From Terfezia claveryi (taxonomy: Eukaryota > Ascomycota > Pezizomycetes > Pezizales > Pezizaceae): DNA of 64,000 bases. Where the stretch lies: contig WHUX01000051.1 of NCBI GenBank assembly GCA_015179025.1, positions 275,352 through 339,351 of the forward strand, read 5' to 3'. The notes below the pieces were generated by a model. It made no database searches, was not told the DNA's origin, and saw only the letters and a program-made list of their open reading frames with translations. Position numbers and translations under genes: made by a program. Of this stretch, positions 21,373-32,564 are shown one piece after another (positions within the stretch are counted from its first letter, which is position 1; every line of letters begins with the position of its first letter).

Positions 21373-22521
21373 AAGCACCTTCTTTCTATAAATCTACTAC
21401 TATAGTAATTGCCAACAAATGCACATATTCGAACTTCGGAAATACTACTTATGGAAATATATGTGTAGGTAGTCAAGTCACCAGAGAGTAAATTTAGTCT
21501 TTCTTAAATATAAACAAGTACGTTTATCCCAGCAGGTACTGTACCAGCAGAGCTAATAGAGGTGATGACATCAATGCCTTCTTCAGTGCCCCGAAGGCAT
21601 GCTCCTGAGTGACGCCTCAGACACCAGCGAGTGACTGTGCGAACTTCTGGTACGCTGGTGCACGGGGAGGAGGGAGTTGAGGTACTCGCGGGGCAAAGCA
21701 CCCTGCAGGAGGGAGTTGAGGGTAACCAAGGTTCACGGGGGGTACATAGATAAAAGGATTTGGTTGATTCACCGAGGAGTCTCCGAATTCCCCCATTTTT
21801 ACGGATACTAGTATTCAGTCTATTCACTCTATTCACTCTATTTACTCTGCGCACTCTAATTCCGCTTACTCTGCTCACTCTGTGCTCACTCCTTAGGTAT
21901 AAGAGAGAGAGTCCGGGAGGTGCCGGGACGGTGGCAGAGAGCAGCGAGGGTCTCATCAGGGAAAGGCCCTGGGTTTTGGGTATTGGCTTGATTTTGGCTG
22001 AATGTGAGGGTAACTATGCTGTAAGCATAGTTTTCATGCTTGCGTGATGCCTGGGGGGTTATTTTGTGGTACGAGGCTTTGCAGAGGCGCTTGATTTTTG
22101 TTTATGAGAAAATGTTTAACAAGTGTGCACATGTTTTAAGGATCCAGGGACCTGGATTGATACTGTATAATAACATTTTTCCGAATCGAACAGAACCACC
22201 GGTACTCTCCTGGCTAGGGATTCAGATTGTACATATTAGGAACAATTTTGGAAGTCTGTACGCCTGTGGAGCCTAAGGCTATGAGCCGGCTCCGTTCTCT
22301 CATCCTAAAAGACTCGGTACACACACTGAACAACGAGCTACATAAACGTCCTGCCTCCCGAGCCCAAGAAAACAATACCGAAATAACCCCTTCTTCCCCC
22401 GCCACGCCCCTGACCGGCCCCTTCCCCGACATAAAATAAAACAACCTCCGCCGCCACGCCCCGTACCGGCCCTCCCCTGAAAAGGCCACCATTCCTCACC
22501 ACCACTCAAACCAGGTCCAGG
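21373..22521. other. Intergenic with 9-bp tandem repeat
   Basis: Contains the TPR gene 3' end, a degenerate TATTCACTC repeat at 21811-21892, and DNA that may be the 3' tail of the LINE on the minus strand. No gene recognised. Confidence 0.45.
21811..21892 (+). repeat. Degenerate 9-bp tandem repeat
   Basis: About nine units of the type TATTCACTC (variants TTTACTCTG, GCGCACTCT, CTGCTCACT). Noncoding minisatellite. Confidence 0.75.
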
Positions 22522-23860
22522 TTAGAGAAGAGTGAATTCTTCCCCCCTGTCTTTCCCAGTCCTGCAGTGAACGTAGTTTCTTCTCTTCCACCTGACCATC
22601 TCTTTCTCACGCCTTCTTTTCCACTCCTGCTTCAGACCCCCTTCCGTGATCAGGGGGTATCCTGGGTATAACTCTTCCGCCCCCTCTTTGGCCAGAGTAT
22701 CCGCTCGCTCATTCCCTGGGATGATACATGCGCTTTTACTCAGCCTGACTGCCTCCGCCTCTAGGTACTCCTGCCTTTCCTTTATCTCCACAACTATGCC
22801 CCCCAAGTCCCCTGTTCTTGCCTTGCCCCTCTTCCCCGCTTTCTTTATCATCGCGATTGCCGCCTGTGTGTCCGTTAATATTAGGACTTTCCACTCAGGC
22901 GAGGCCTCTTCCAGCGCTCTCCCTATTCCCACCACCTCCCCCTCCCACACCGTTGTCATTTTTCCTATCCCTATCTTCCCTGTCACCTTACCCCCTTCCG
23001 AGAACCACCCTCCCCCTACGCGCCCCTCTTCACTTATACTTCCATCCATATACACCACCACCGCATCCTCTTTCATCTCCTCAATTTTCCTTGTCCAGCG
23101 GTCTGGCTTTGCTTCTTTGAACAAGCCTAGTTCCACTGTTGGAATGTGCGTCTTTGGTACCTGGGCTTCCTTCGGTAGAAAGTGACTTCCTGTTAAAAGG
23201 TGCAAACCAGCCCATACCTTACATTTGAATATTGGGTCTACTCCTCAAGCTCAACTTCTCGTTCCCTTCCCTCTTTCAGGAATCCCGCCTTACTGTTGAT
23301 TGCCATCAAAACTGACGTGAAACCACCATTCAGCAAGTAAGGTTCTCCGAAGTCATCCCATGCACTGCCTTCTTCTCGATTCCTCCTTTTCTCATCTTCA
23401 AGCATTAGATCCCCAAACGTGTGGGATCCCTCATGATCTTCTCCATCAACCTGGCCTGTGCCGCATACTAGACCATCCTCGGTGACCCCACTCCGGCAAT
23501 CTGGCTTACCAGCTCTATCTTCCGATCCATTTGTTGCATTGGAGGGCCTGGTACTGCAACTTTTCGAACTCCTCCTCCCAGTCCCGCTGTCCTCTTCACC
23601 CTAGCTCTGCTCCCCACAACGCCACCAGCCTGATCATCCCCTGTGTATGCCGCCCTCCAGCTATTCGCACGCATACCCCAGTTCGAACTTCCAAGGCCGC
23701 TTAGCTGATCCAACATCTTCCTTGCCTTCGCTATCATACTCTTCCAATGCTCTTTGAACGTCAAGCTTTTGTCCACGATGATTCCTACCCACTTCACCCA
23801 CTGGAAGTCCTTGTTCTTAGGCCTCCTCTTCTTTCTCAATACCAACTTCTCATGCTTCGA
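22522..23860 (-). mobile_element. LINE (Tad/I-like) remnant: RT tail and RNase H
   Basis: Reading on the minus strand, 23845-23468 carries the C-terminal part of a non-LTR reverse transcriptase: WVGIIVDKSLTFKEHWKSMI, AKARKMLDQLSGL, NWGMRANSWRAAYTG. After a disrupted linker, 23205-22522 is an RNase H domain: VVVYMDGSISEEGRVGGGWF (first Asp), WEGEVVGIGRALEEA (Glu), ILTDTQAAIAMI (Asp) and IPGNERADTLAKEGA (last Asp). The order RT then RNase H with this GNERAD motif is typical of fungal Tad/I-clade LINEs. The parts lie in different frames and the N-terminal RT and ORF1 are missing, so the copy is dead and truncated. Confidence 0.85.
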
Positions 23861-23953
23861 CTTTTCGAGGGGAAGGTTGTTCTATTCTGCTACCTTGTTA
23901 ACTACCCTGTGACTCGTCCCAAAAGTTTATCCTGTTCCAAATACAAATGTTGA

Positions 23954-24572
23954 GGTGCAAGTCATCCCGTACAACAGCAGCTCAATGAATGGGGCCACCT
24001 TTGCTACTTCCACTTAGTCTTCCCCATATTACTAACAATAACGTGTTACAAAAGAAATATCCAGGAGAAATAGGAATAGATATTCTATTCAAACATAAAT
24101 ATATTGTAAGTAATTGTGTGAATGTAGTTTAGTAGAATATATCACTGCGAAATGCGACAATATGGGTGGTAAAATACCTCATAATTCTGATCAAACTTGG
24201 TTTCTAATTGCATGAACCGTTTTTTGCAAGGCGTTAATCAAAGGATTTTGACCTTCGTATGCAGAATTTTGAGGCCTCGCGATTGAATTGAGTAGCTTTT
24301 TTTTCTCTTTTTTTCTATTTGAATTCAGTATGTAGATGGAGATTTAGTCTGATTATCATCTTGTGCCTAGGAGAGGTCTGGTGGCCTGACCAACCAGGTG
24401 ACACTGGGTGACAGCTCTACAGTCGTACACCAGAAACGCGCAACATCAGCAGCTTCTTTGGTTCGATGTATGCACTGCACATCGATCTTAATTGTGTCAT
24501 TAATTACTTAAATTTTTTAAAAACAGCAAAATCACCCTAGTAATAGAATTACACCCTCATCTCCACGACAAA
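23954..24572. other. Intergenic, AT-rich
   Basis: Spacer upstream of the DUF155 gene. No coding frame or RNA gene was recognised; the promoter of the next gene lies at its right end. Confidence 0.45.
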
Positions 24573-26497
24573 ATGTCATTACCACCTAATAAACGCAGAC
24601 CCACCGTCCTGGTAAGTGTGTACATTCCAGGCTGCCCTTTCCTGTACTTACAACTCGACAGGTTACAGACACCAGAGACCAGCGCCAGCCAAATTCAAAA
24701 CCTCCACTGAGATACATCAGCGTGGACAACGTCCTCCAGAACTCGAGCCAAGTACCCTCCGGGCAGCAGCGACTACCGCCAATTCGAAGGCCCCCGCAAG
24801 CTCGCCCTACAGACCCACGCCTAGCAGCTCGCCTAGTAGGGCAAAACCTTCCTGTCCGATCTTCCAAGCTCAGTGAAAAGCTTGTGCTTCTGCCAGAGAC
24901 CTCCGATACTAGGGGTAGATGGGACTTCGAAGAAGACAGCGCCGATGGCCCAATTCGTGACGACGAGGAGTGGGACCGAAATCATCACATTGAGCAAGAG
25001 AACCTCCATCCTCGAAAGTCGTACGCTGAAAGGCTCCCCAAGGACCGAAGAGCGGAGAAAGTGTCACGAGTGACGGCATTCTGCACAGCGGATGCTTACC
25101 GTTTACAAGCCACTTCGAAATTCCTAAAAGAGAAACATAACGCGAGAACTAAGCTATATGATGAGTGTTTATACGTTGCATACCATCTGCCTTTGATGCC
25201 AGGGACGGATGGATATAGAGTTAGGAGCAGCCCTGTGCTGAAGAGCCCTGGTGGTAAGGCAGTTTTAGACGTTGAAATTGAGCGCAGCGAACAGAGAGAT
25301 TATCATGAGGGATATTTCGAATATAGAGAAGATGGAGCCGAATCAAGCAACCTTCTCAGCATGGGTAGCCCTGAAACAAGGAGGTTTATCAGAGGGGAAG
25401 AAGATACCAGGCACGAAGGTTATAGACCACCGACCAGAGCTCGATCCCCGGAGTCAGTTGAGGTCCATGAGATGAAGGCCTTCGCGGAGATGTTTGTCTT
25501 CTCATATGGTGTAGTCGTGTTTTGGAACTTTACCGAGAGGCAAGAAAAGGTGCGTGCTGATATATGCTCACTGTCCCTAATCTTACTGACTCTCTTACAG
25601 GATGTCCTGGCCGACTTAACTTTCGCCGTTTCGGAAACGAAAATCCCTCTTGTCTCAAGTCCTCTTCGTGAACAGGATTTTGAGACTGAGGAATTCCACT
25701 TCGAATACTCCTCCCGCATCAGAAGTCCTCGTATATATAACGATATGATTACCCTCCGCTCTGGGGATATTATGGTTAAACTGGCGATCTCCCACGCTAT
25801 CGCTCAGAGCACCAAGCTATGCCGCTTTGAAGAGCGCATGGCAGCAACCATGTTAGGGGTCCAGCACATACCAAAAAGGCTTGCATTGACTGGCAAGCTT
25901 GGTATGCGAAGGGAGGATGTCGTTAAGATGAGCGGGAGGCTGTTCAAATTGAGAGTTGACGTTAACCTCTGTAAGTCCAAGATCAGTCATATTTACATCC
26001 TGTGGATGAATACCGGATGAATATAAATTTAAAACAGCGTACTAACCTGGTGGCTCCCATATGCATATAGCCTCGAACGTCCTAGACGTCCCAGAGTTCT
26101 TCTGGGACGCTGAGCCCACCCTACATCCACTCTACGCTGCGGTCCGGGAATACCTCGAGATCAAGCAACGTATTCTCGTTCTCAACGAGCGGTGCAGAGT
26201 TTTCCTTGACCTTGCTGATATTCTGTCCGACTCAATCGCAGATAGTAACATGTCTCGTGAGCAGCCTTTCTTGTTTCTCTGCTAATCTAACTTGTGTGAC
26301 ATATATGCCTGACATTCTTGTGCTACTTAGGGATCACTTGGATAATCATTATCCTCATTGTGATCTCTCTCTTTGTTACGGGCGGAGAGGTCATCCTGAG
26401 GTTTGGGCTGCTTACGGCAAGAAAGCAGCCTACGTTGATTGATCTGTTCCGGGCCATGAAGGAGCCGGCAGCGGGAAGGGTTCTAGAGGAGCTGTAA
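24573..26497 (+). CDS. DUF155 membrane protein, Rmd8/Sif-type
   Basis: Five exons sum to 1,650 nt (549 residues); starts MSLPPNKRRPTVL at 24573. The N-terminal 110 residues are basic, Pro-rich and disordered. The DUF155 core follows: VSRVTAFCTADAYRL, LYDECLYVAYHLPLMPG, MFVFSYGVVVFWNF (a family signature), ETEEFHFEYSS, DMITLRSGDIMVKLAISHAI, IPKRLALTGKLGMRREDVVK, VLDVPEFFWDAEPTLHPLYA and YLEIKQRILVLNERCRVFLD. One hydrophobic helix, ITWIIIILIVISLFV, lies near the C terminus. Yeast Rmd8 and S. pombe Sif2/Sif3 belong here; Rmd1 is a relative, and the human member RMND1 supports mitochondrial translation. The fungal paralogues are membrane proteins of little-known role. The third intron has a clear TACTAAC branch point. 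Confidence 0.9.
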
Positions 26498-26939
26498 AGA
26501 GGAAGAGAAGGTATTAAAAGAAGGGCTTGGTTTCCACACAGTTTAATTTTTTTTGATCAGCATTCACAGGAGTTATTTATAGGTGTTTATTATTTATTAT
26601 GGCATGAATGCTTTGTTTTAATGGGAATAGGGGTCCCTGAATTCTTGTAATATCGTTATTGTTTGGTTTTGAGGCAGATTATTCCCCTGGCTGGTATAGG
26701 AGTATGGATGGCAACATATCTCGATCATCAGACGCAAATTTGGCCTATTTTGTTGCATATGTAATAACTTTAATGTGTCCACCCATCTGCGGGTTTTTAT
26801 TTTTCCTATCTAGCACCTTTATCGACACGTGACTTTTGATGTCATCCACCGCCAGGTCACATGACTGCCATCGGCGAATTTCACACCACCTTCCCCGCTT
26901 CCCACCCGTCCCCACGAGGCCCCCCCGCTCGTTTCCCTC
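26498..26939. other. Intergenic
   Basis: T-rich tail of the DUF155 gene followed by the region in front of the YAE1 relic. No gene recognised. Confidence 0.45.
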
Positions 26940-27474
26940 AACGATGACATCTTCGACTCCACCCCCGCCCTTTCCTCACCCACCATCGGCCCTTCAACCT
27001 TATACAATCAAGACCTCGTCAAACTCCAATCCACTCGTGAGACTCAAGGCTGCCGCGCCGCAATTTCTGTCTCTAAGAGGGTAATGAATTCGGAAGGAAG
27101 ATGGGGCTAGTTGCAGGTTGGGTTCGGGGCATGGCTGAGGGCAGGTATCGGCTGCTGGGGAGGGGGCAAAGGAGTAAGGAGTTGGTGAAAGAATTGGTTA
27201 GGTAGGTTGTCGTGGAGAAGTTTTTGGGGAGGGAGTGGGTTGATGAGGAGGGGGGTTGGAGGTGGGAGGTGTTGAGCCTGGGACGGTGAGAAGAGGATAC
27301 AAGGAGAAGGGGGAATAGTGGAGGTTGATTTGGTTGGTGGTGCAGGATCACCCTGTATTGAGGAAGTGGGAGGGGAGGTTGACTGAGGCTGCGGGGAAGT
27401 TGGGGTTGGATATTCACGGGGCGAGGGGGAATGAGAAAAGAGGTGGGGAGACTCAAAAAGAAGGAGATTGGTAG
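26940..27474 (+). pseudogene. YAE1: Decayed YAE1 (Fe-S target adaptor)
   Basis: Yae1 with Lto1 brings the ribosome-recycling ABC protein Rli1/ABCE1 to the cytosolic Fe-S assembly machinery. The relic shows NDDIFDSTPALSSPTIGPS then LVKLQSTRETQGCRAAIS in one frame, EFGRKMGLVAGWVRGMAEGR in another, and VVEKFLGREWVDEEGGWRWE after an in-frame TAG. VVQDHPVLRKWEGRLTEA lies in a third frame. The spacing G-x3-G-x3-G-x3-G-x3-G in GRKMGLVAGWVRGMAEG is the deca-GX3 motif of this family. About 15 residues are missing between the first two parts, and no ATG opens the first frame. No intron explains the breaks. An intact copy must exist elsewhere if the cell needs this function, or the model hides an unusual structure. 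Confidence 0.6.
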
Positions 27475-28459
27475 GAGTAAGTTGAAATAGCATAAGGGAT
27501 TGAGGCGAATTATGGCGGTTATGTTCCGCGCGCTGGGCACAGCATAACTTGGTTCATATAGCGCACACTGGTCAGAGGTATCGACTGCAGGCCTCCAGTT
27601 GCAACCCCCCGGGTGCCGGAGGGCACCCTCCTTCGAAGGGATTTTCAGTCTTTCCTCTCCACCTACACTTCATGATGAAGCACGCGATCTTCAGGTGCGT
27701 CATGATCTTCCGCAAATTCCTTTTGCGTCATGGGCATCAAAAGACCTGCTGTAAAGCTTGTATCCTATATTACTCGGGCATACTTGCATGCTCACGAGGT
27801 TAACTTCTATCCTTCCGCCCTAATATCCCCAACCATAATTATCACCACCACAAGCACCACTATATTCACCGCTATAATCGCCGTCGGAATCAGCTCTAGA
27901 ATTACCAATCACCTACAGAAACATCACCAAGATGTCTACCATGGCCGATACATTGTCGAGGTTCGAGACTAATTTTTCATTCTTTCTTTTTTTAAAGGAA
28001 ACAAACAGGTTCATAAGCACAGAGTTGGAAACGGTTCAGCAAGTGTATTCGAAGTTAAGAATGGCCGAACAACCTAATTTCAACCTTTACCGACTCCCGT
28101 TACAGCAGCAGCCAATGGGCTTACAATTTATAATTTACTATAAATAAAGATATAAAAATATATATGAAAGAGTTGCAGCTACAGAAATACAGAAAATGCA
28201 AAACATTCCCGCCTTCAAAGCTGGACAGGGGATTCTTCGGAGGTTGAATGAACGGTTCAATAAAATAGAGCTACGATTTGTTTCAATGTGAGTACAACGA
28301 CTAGCTCCATAACTCGTACCTGGAACTCAACTAGATCCTGGAAGGGGTCAATACTCGGTTGCTTGACAGCTTAATAGCCATGGTGTTTTTCAAACTACTC
28401 AACTTATTCCATTACACAATTTCGGAATCAGGAGGTTGAGAATTAAGTGGGCCACACTA
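27475..28459. other. Intergenic, possibly Plavaka-derived
   Basis: Short frames without domain resemblance. The right part (28,200-28,459) probably belongs to the decayed transposase that follows, but stops prevent a reading. Confidence 0.35.
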
Positions 28460-29405
28460 CAATTTTCCGAAAATGCATTTGATTTCCCATTTTGCGGATC
28501 AAATACCCAAATACGGATCTCTACCGCAATATTCCACTGAGATCTGTGAGGCCTCCCATAGGCCCCTAAAGACGCATACCGGCGGAGCAATCATATCAAT
28601 GCCATACCCCAAATCATTCGGACTTACACCCGAGGACACAATTTCGCCATGCGGGAAAAGAATATTGAACAATGGATCAGTGATCTTCCCCACATACCCG
28701 ACGAAATACGTACCATCATTCCTCCCCCGCGCACGAGTTTACATCTGTCTAGCGATGCTTCCCCTGAGGAGACGACACGTACCCTGCAAGGACGGCTAAC
28801 CATAACAGATATATATAATCTTGAAACTTTACAGACCCACTACAAACTGCCCGACCTGTTAACTGTTACAGCTAGCTATCTTGCACAGCACCCTTTCCGG
28901 CAATTATCCGACCCCGAAACCGACGCGGCTCGTCTTATGGATACCCCTCTCGAGGCATTTCTGATGCTTCAAGTTGCTGTTCCAACCTTCAATGACGATG
29001 GACACATGATACACCGTATACACTACACCGCAGATAAGTTATTCCGCAAGCAAGACCAAAGGCATGACTGGGTGTTTGTCCGACATCAACAGTCCTCTCC
29101 GGGGAAAGTTCCAGCTGGACTTGAGAGTTCCCGCCAAACTAAATGCATTGTTCAAGCTTCGAGACATAGTAGCTAAAGATACTTACCGCCTTGCTCATGT
29201 TTCGCTGATGACAATAGCCAGATCATCGACGCCAGATGGCCCAGAGGGCATGGTGCGTGTAGGATTGCTATGGAAGAATCATGTAATAAGCATCGGGGAT
29301 ATAGAGGGCATGGCCCACCTAGTCCCGATCCATGATGAAGAGCTTTATATTGTAAATAACCGCATTGATCTACATACATGGAATGATATTCATGATGGCA
29401 ATTAG
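28460..29405 (+). mobile_element. Plavaka-type transposase, C-terminal relic
   Basis: HLISHFADQIPKYGSLPQYS, then ICEASHRPLK, and after a one-base shift DAYRRSNHINAIPQIIRTYT and AMREKNIEQWISDL. The tail carries LQGRLTITDIYNLETLQTHY, DLLTVTASYLAQHPFRQL, VAVPTFNDDGHMIHRIHYTA, DWVFVRHQ, and after another shift LRDIVAKDTYRLAHVSLM, GPEGMVRVGLLWK, IEGMAHLVPIHDEELYIVNN and RIDLHTWNDIHD. Each block has a counterpart in the longer copy at 49765-52690 on the other strand. Plavaka elements are CACTA/KDZ-related DNA transposons. This copy lacks the N-terminal half and has frameshifts. Confidence 0.8.
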
Positions 29406-29600
29406 AATAGATTTATTTAGCAGAACCATACAAGAGCTTGAATATATATATCCTATTCTGCAGTAAAATGTTTTGAACATGTAGCTTTTAAATGATATAC
29501 GTGACGTCTCGGAAGTAACAACGTCACACCCCGAGCTTCAGTTGCATCACCTGCTATCAATCTACGTCAGACGGGACAAGATTGTTTGTTTCAGCGGGGA

Positions 29601-30279
29601 TACCGCATCTACTGGTGAGCAAGAGTCCTGGTCAGTTTAGAGACATAGGTCGAGTTTATGCAGTAAGTGACGCTACAACGGTCCATTTTTTGGGAAAAAG
29701 TGCACAAGGTATCCGAGCGCAAAAATAGAGTGGATGATACCGTGCAATCTGATCTACAAGAGACCATATTTTTGAAAAAGTACACCGCGCAAACTAATCT
29801 ACAAGAGTCCATTTTTTTGAAAAAGTATACTGCTAAGGATTTACATCGGTTTCATCCACCACATCCTCAGCCAAAACAACATATTCAACCTCTTCATCAG
29901 AATCCAACTCTTTTTCCCATTACCCCACCACAAGATTAGGTAGCCCCTCGTATATGCAGTTGATGGTCATCATTACCAGTTGGACAAAGTAAAATACCAG
30001 TCTGCTTAAACGCCTTGATAATTGTATCCCGCTTATGTTCATGAAGCCATAACCAGGCAGCTGCCACTGCATGTGTAATTCCAATTCGGCGATGTCCAAT
30101 GCTAGTATCTTCATCCTCATTGTCCAATGTTTTCTCCAGAATAAAACACCTATTTTTGCGCTCGGCTAACTTGTGACACTTTTTCCCAAAAAATGGACCG
30201 TTGTAGTGTCACTTACTGCATAAGCTCGACCTACGTCTCTAAACTGACCAGGACTCTTGCTCAACCAGTAGATGCGGTA
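29601..30279. mobile_element. 679-bp DNA transposon with ~128-bp terminal inverted repeats
   Basis: The left end (29601-29728) and the reverse complement of the right end (30279-30150) match over almost their whole length: both begin TACCGCATCTACTGGT, and both carry GAGTCCTGGTCAGTTTAGAG, TATGCAGTAAGTGA, CAACGGTCCATTTTTTGGG and CCGAGCGCAAAAATAG. The outermost bases are TA on both sides, as expected for a TA target duplication of Tc1/mariner/pogo elements. On the minus strand inside (30127-29936) a fragment AWLWLHEHKRDTIIKAFKQT followed by GILL and DDHQLHIRG resembles the tail of pogo/Fot1-like transposases. It is an internally deleted derivative. Confidence 0.8.
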
Positions 30280-31334
30280 CCAATGGTATTGCTGGGACAC
30301 ATGTTGAGCTTGGAGGTGATGAGTGATCAGCTTTTACGTTGGCATTTTAGACAGGCAGTCTAACATTGTAAGATTACGAGGTTATGTAGCGGAGGAATCG
30401 TGAAGAGAATTGTATGTGTATATTCAAATAGATAGCAGAGTTATCTTAGGTATCGCTATAGACTTATTGCTACGGTCCTAGTACTCTAGAGAAGAAATCC
30501 CATTATCCAGTGACGAATTCCTGCTCTTTTATCCTTCTGTCCTTTCGCCCGTTTTGCCATTTTTGGTCCCCTTGGCTTCAGCTTGTCTTTGCCCAACTTG
30601 CCATTCCCAGTCTCGTGCATATTCCCGTGATACTTACCGGGATTGTTCCACGTGAGAGTATACATGAGGGGATCTGGTGAGCCTTTGTGATTTTCCACCG
30701 GAAATAATGAGCAGGCCTATGGCAGCTTGGAAGATGAACCATTCGCGAACAGAGAGAGAGAAGAGGATAGGGATATATTCCCAATATACATTTCTACCTG
30801 TATTTGCAGTGATACTTTAAGTAAACTATTCTCACTGACATTCCCATTGACAATTTCACAGCAGTAATTTTGGGTTATGGGTATTATTCTGAGGATTATT
30901 CTAAGGCTGATTCGCCATTATGATGTATATAGTGTTAGAATTTAGGACATGGTCAAGATGGTTATGGTAGTTGAGACTGCATCTTGAATGCGCATCCCCA
31001 ACCAACCGGGCCTGTGCTACACTTAACGGTGAAGATCCTCTGGTATAATTTTACAACTTTTTTTTAAAAAAAAAACTCCACACCATCTCGTCCTCTCTAC
31101 CTGAGAGATCGGGGAGCATAAGAATATGAGCAAGCAAAAAAACAGGAAAAAAAGAAAGAAGTAAATATATACAGTGACAAGAAAGTTATGCTGCTCTACC
31201 TACCCTACACTCCATAAACACCTGTGAAAGCCCCCCAAAAACATAAAAGAAAACCATTTTGGCATAGGAAGGATAAGTGAGTTGATGTCGCAGACGAAGC
31301 CCGGGTTGCTGCAGACATCACTGTTGTCTTATTA
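30280..31334. other. Intergenic
   Basis: Minus-strand frames near 30486-30784 show no domain. Poly-T and poly-A tracts near 31,060-31,080. It contains the 3' end of the PEBP gene. Nothing else is supported. Confidence 0.4.
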
Positions 31335-32564
31335 CTATAGTATGAATAAAAGATATGTCGTACCAGCAGCCAATATTCCCATCAGCATCGTCACTCCCAC
31401 CGGCTTTCCAACAGCGCTATTGTCGAGAATTGGACCATCCAACCAATTCGGCGAACTCGTCACACTCGCACTGGGCTTCTCCGTTCCCGCCTGCTGTATT
31501 ACCACAGAAGCACTACCGCTTAGCGTTGGAACACTCGTCGTAGCCATCTCCGAAGTCGGCACTGGTAACTCTGTCGTAGCAGTTACAATAATCTGCTCAC
31601 CCAAATCCCCCGGAGCAGTCATGGTCCAATCTCCAATCTGCCCTGGAAGCTCCATCGAGACCGGTATATCAACTGAGACCGTTTTATCGACATCCCAGGT
31701 CAACGGGGCAGGAGGGGAATATGTTAATGTTCCCTCGTAGACAATCTCGCTCCGAACCACTGTGAGATATGGGACATCGGTCAGCAGGGCCGGTGGGGTA
31801 GGAATGCTGGTATCTATGACGAGTGGGTCGTTGACTCCGGGGTCGTTGACAATAAAATCGTTCGTTGTGGTATCATCTGGCACGGAGCTAATCCCACTAT
31901 TTGCTGCATTCTGTGCTTGGAAGTATGCCCCGGCGAGTGGTGGCCCAAAGGTATTATTTCTCTCGAAGCTCTGCACGTCAAAGATCCTCCTGTTATCTGT
32001 TGAGAAGCTGCCAAGGTCGACATTATCACTCGGCTGCATGAATAGCAAGAAAATATATCTATGCAAACCCGTATCCACCGCAGGAGCTGGAGCACGATAC
32101 GGAACCACCGGTGGAACTGTAGTCGTTAATCTATGATATACCGACTCTGTTGTTTCTCCAAGATCAGTGGTAATTCTCAGTCCCGCCTGGACGAAATGCA
32201 AGAATTGCGCTGCGGTAGGGTTTTCTCGAGAAGGTGCATCGGGGTCGACCATGACGAGGGTGTAGAGCTGAGTTGTGTTAATAGGGAGGAAGGGATTGCC
32301 GTAGCCTTCAAAGGGTGCGATGGAGATGGCATTGGGTGCGTTGGAGGTGTCATTAGGAGTAGCTTCGACTCCACTGTTGATGTTGCCTTGGAGGGTGAAT
32401 CCGGGAGACTCGTAAGCAATGATAAGATTGCCATAGTTGATGAATGGGGTGAGGGGAGGGAAAATGCCTTGTAGCGAGGAGGAGTTGTCCTTTCGCGCAA
32501 AGGTACTTATGGGTGAGAAGAGAATAGAAACAAGGAGGGGGATTCGTAATGTAGAGAAAAACAT
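31335..32564 (-). CDS. Secreted PEBP-family protein with GPI-type tail
   Basis: A single exon of 409 residues from ATG 32564. A signal peptide is clear (FFSTLRIPLLVSILFSPIST, cleavage after about residue 23). The phosphatidylethanolamine-binding domain has the ligand-site motif LYTLVMVDPDAPSRENPTAA and the second signature LHRYIFLLFMQP. After about residue 200 comes a Ser/Thr/Pro-rich stalk with many TTT, SVP and TEKPSASVTSS segments. The C terminus is hydrophobic (VTMLMGILAAGTTYLLFIL) behind a small-residue site (DNSAVG), the pattern of a GPI anchor signal. PEBP proteins inhibit carboxypeptidase Y in yeast (Tfs1) or act in kinase signalling; secreted cell-wall forms are known in fungi without assigned function. 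N-glycosylation sequons NTS and NNT occur. Intact. Confidence 0.85.
   Translation of the reverse strand: MFFSTLRIPLLVSILFSPISTFARKDNSSSLQGIFPPLTPFINYGNLIIAYESPGFTLQGNINSGVEATPNDTSNAPNAISIAPFEGYGNPFLPINTTQLYTLVMVDPDAPSRENPTAAQFLHFVQAGLRITTDLGETTESVYHRLTTTVPPVVPYRAPAPAVDTGLHRYIFLLFMQPSDNVDLGSFSTDNRRIFDVQSFERNNTFGPPLAGAYFQAQNAANSGISSVPDDTTTNDFIVNDPGVNDPLVIDTSIPTPPALLTDVPYLTVVRSEIVYEGTLTYSPPAPLTWDVDKTVSVDIPVSMELPGQIGDWTMTAPGDLGEQIIVTATTELPVPTSEMATTSVPTLSGSASVVIQQAGTEKPSASVTSSPNWLDGPILDNSAVGKPVGVTMLMGILAAGTTYLLFIL

Noticed and set aside
27073..27540. Pro/Ser/Leu-rich minus-strand frames of 128-155 codons
   Set aside because: Complement of the G-rich YAE1 relic; the low-complexity composition is explained by strand bias.
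31282..32474. Several plus-strand frames within the PEBP gene
   Set aside because: Antisense shadows of a 409-codon exon that has signal peptide, domain motifs and anchor signal.
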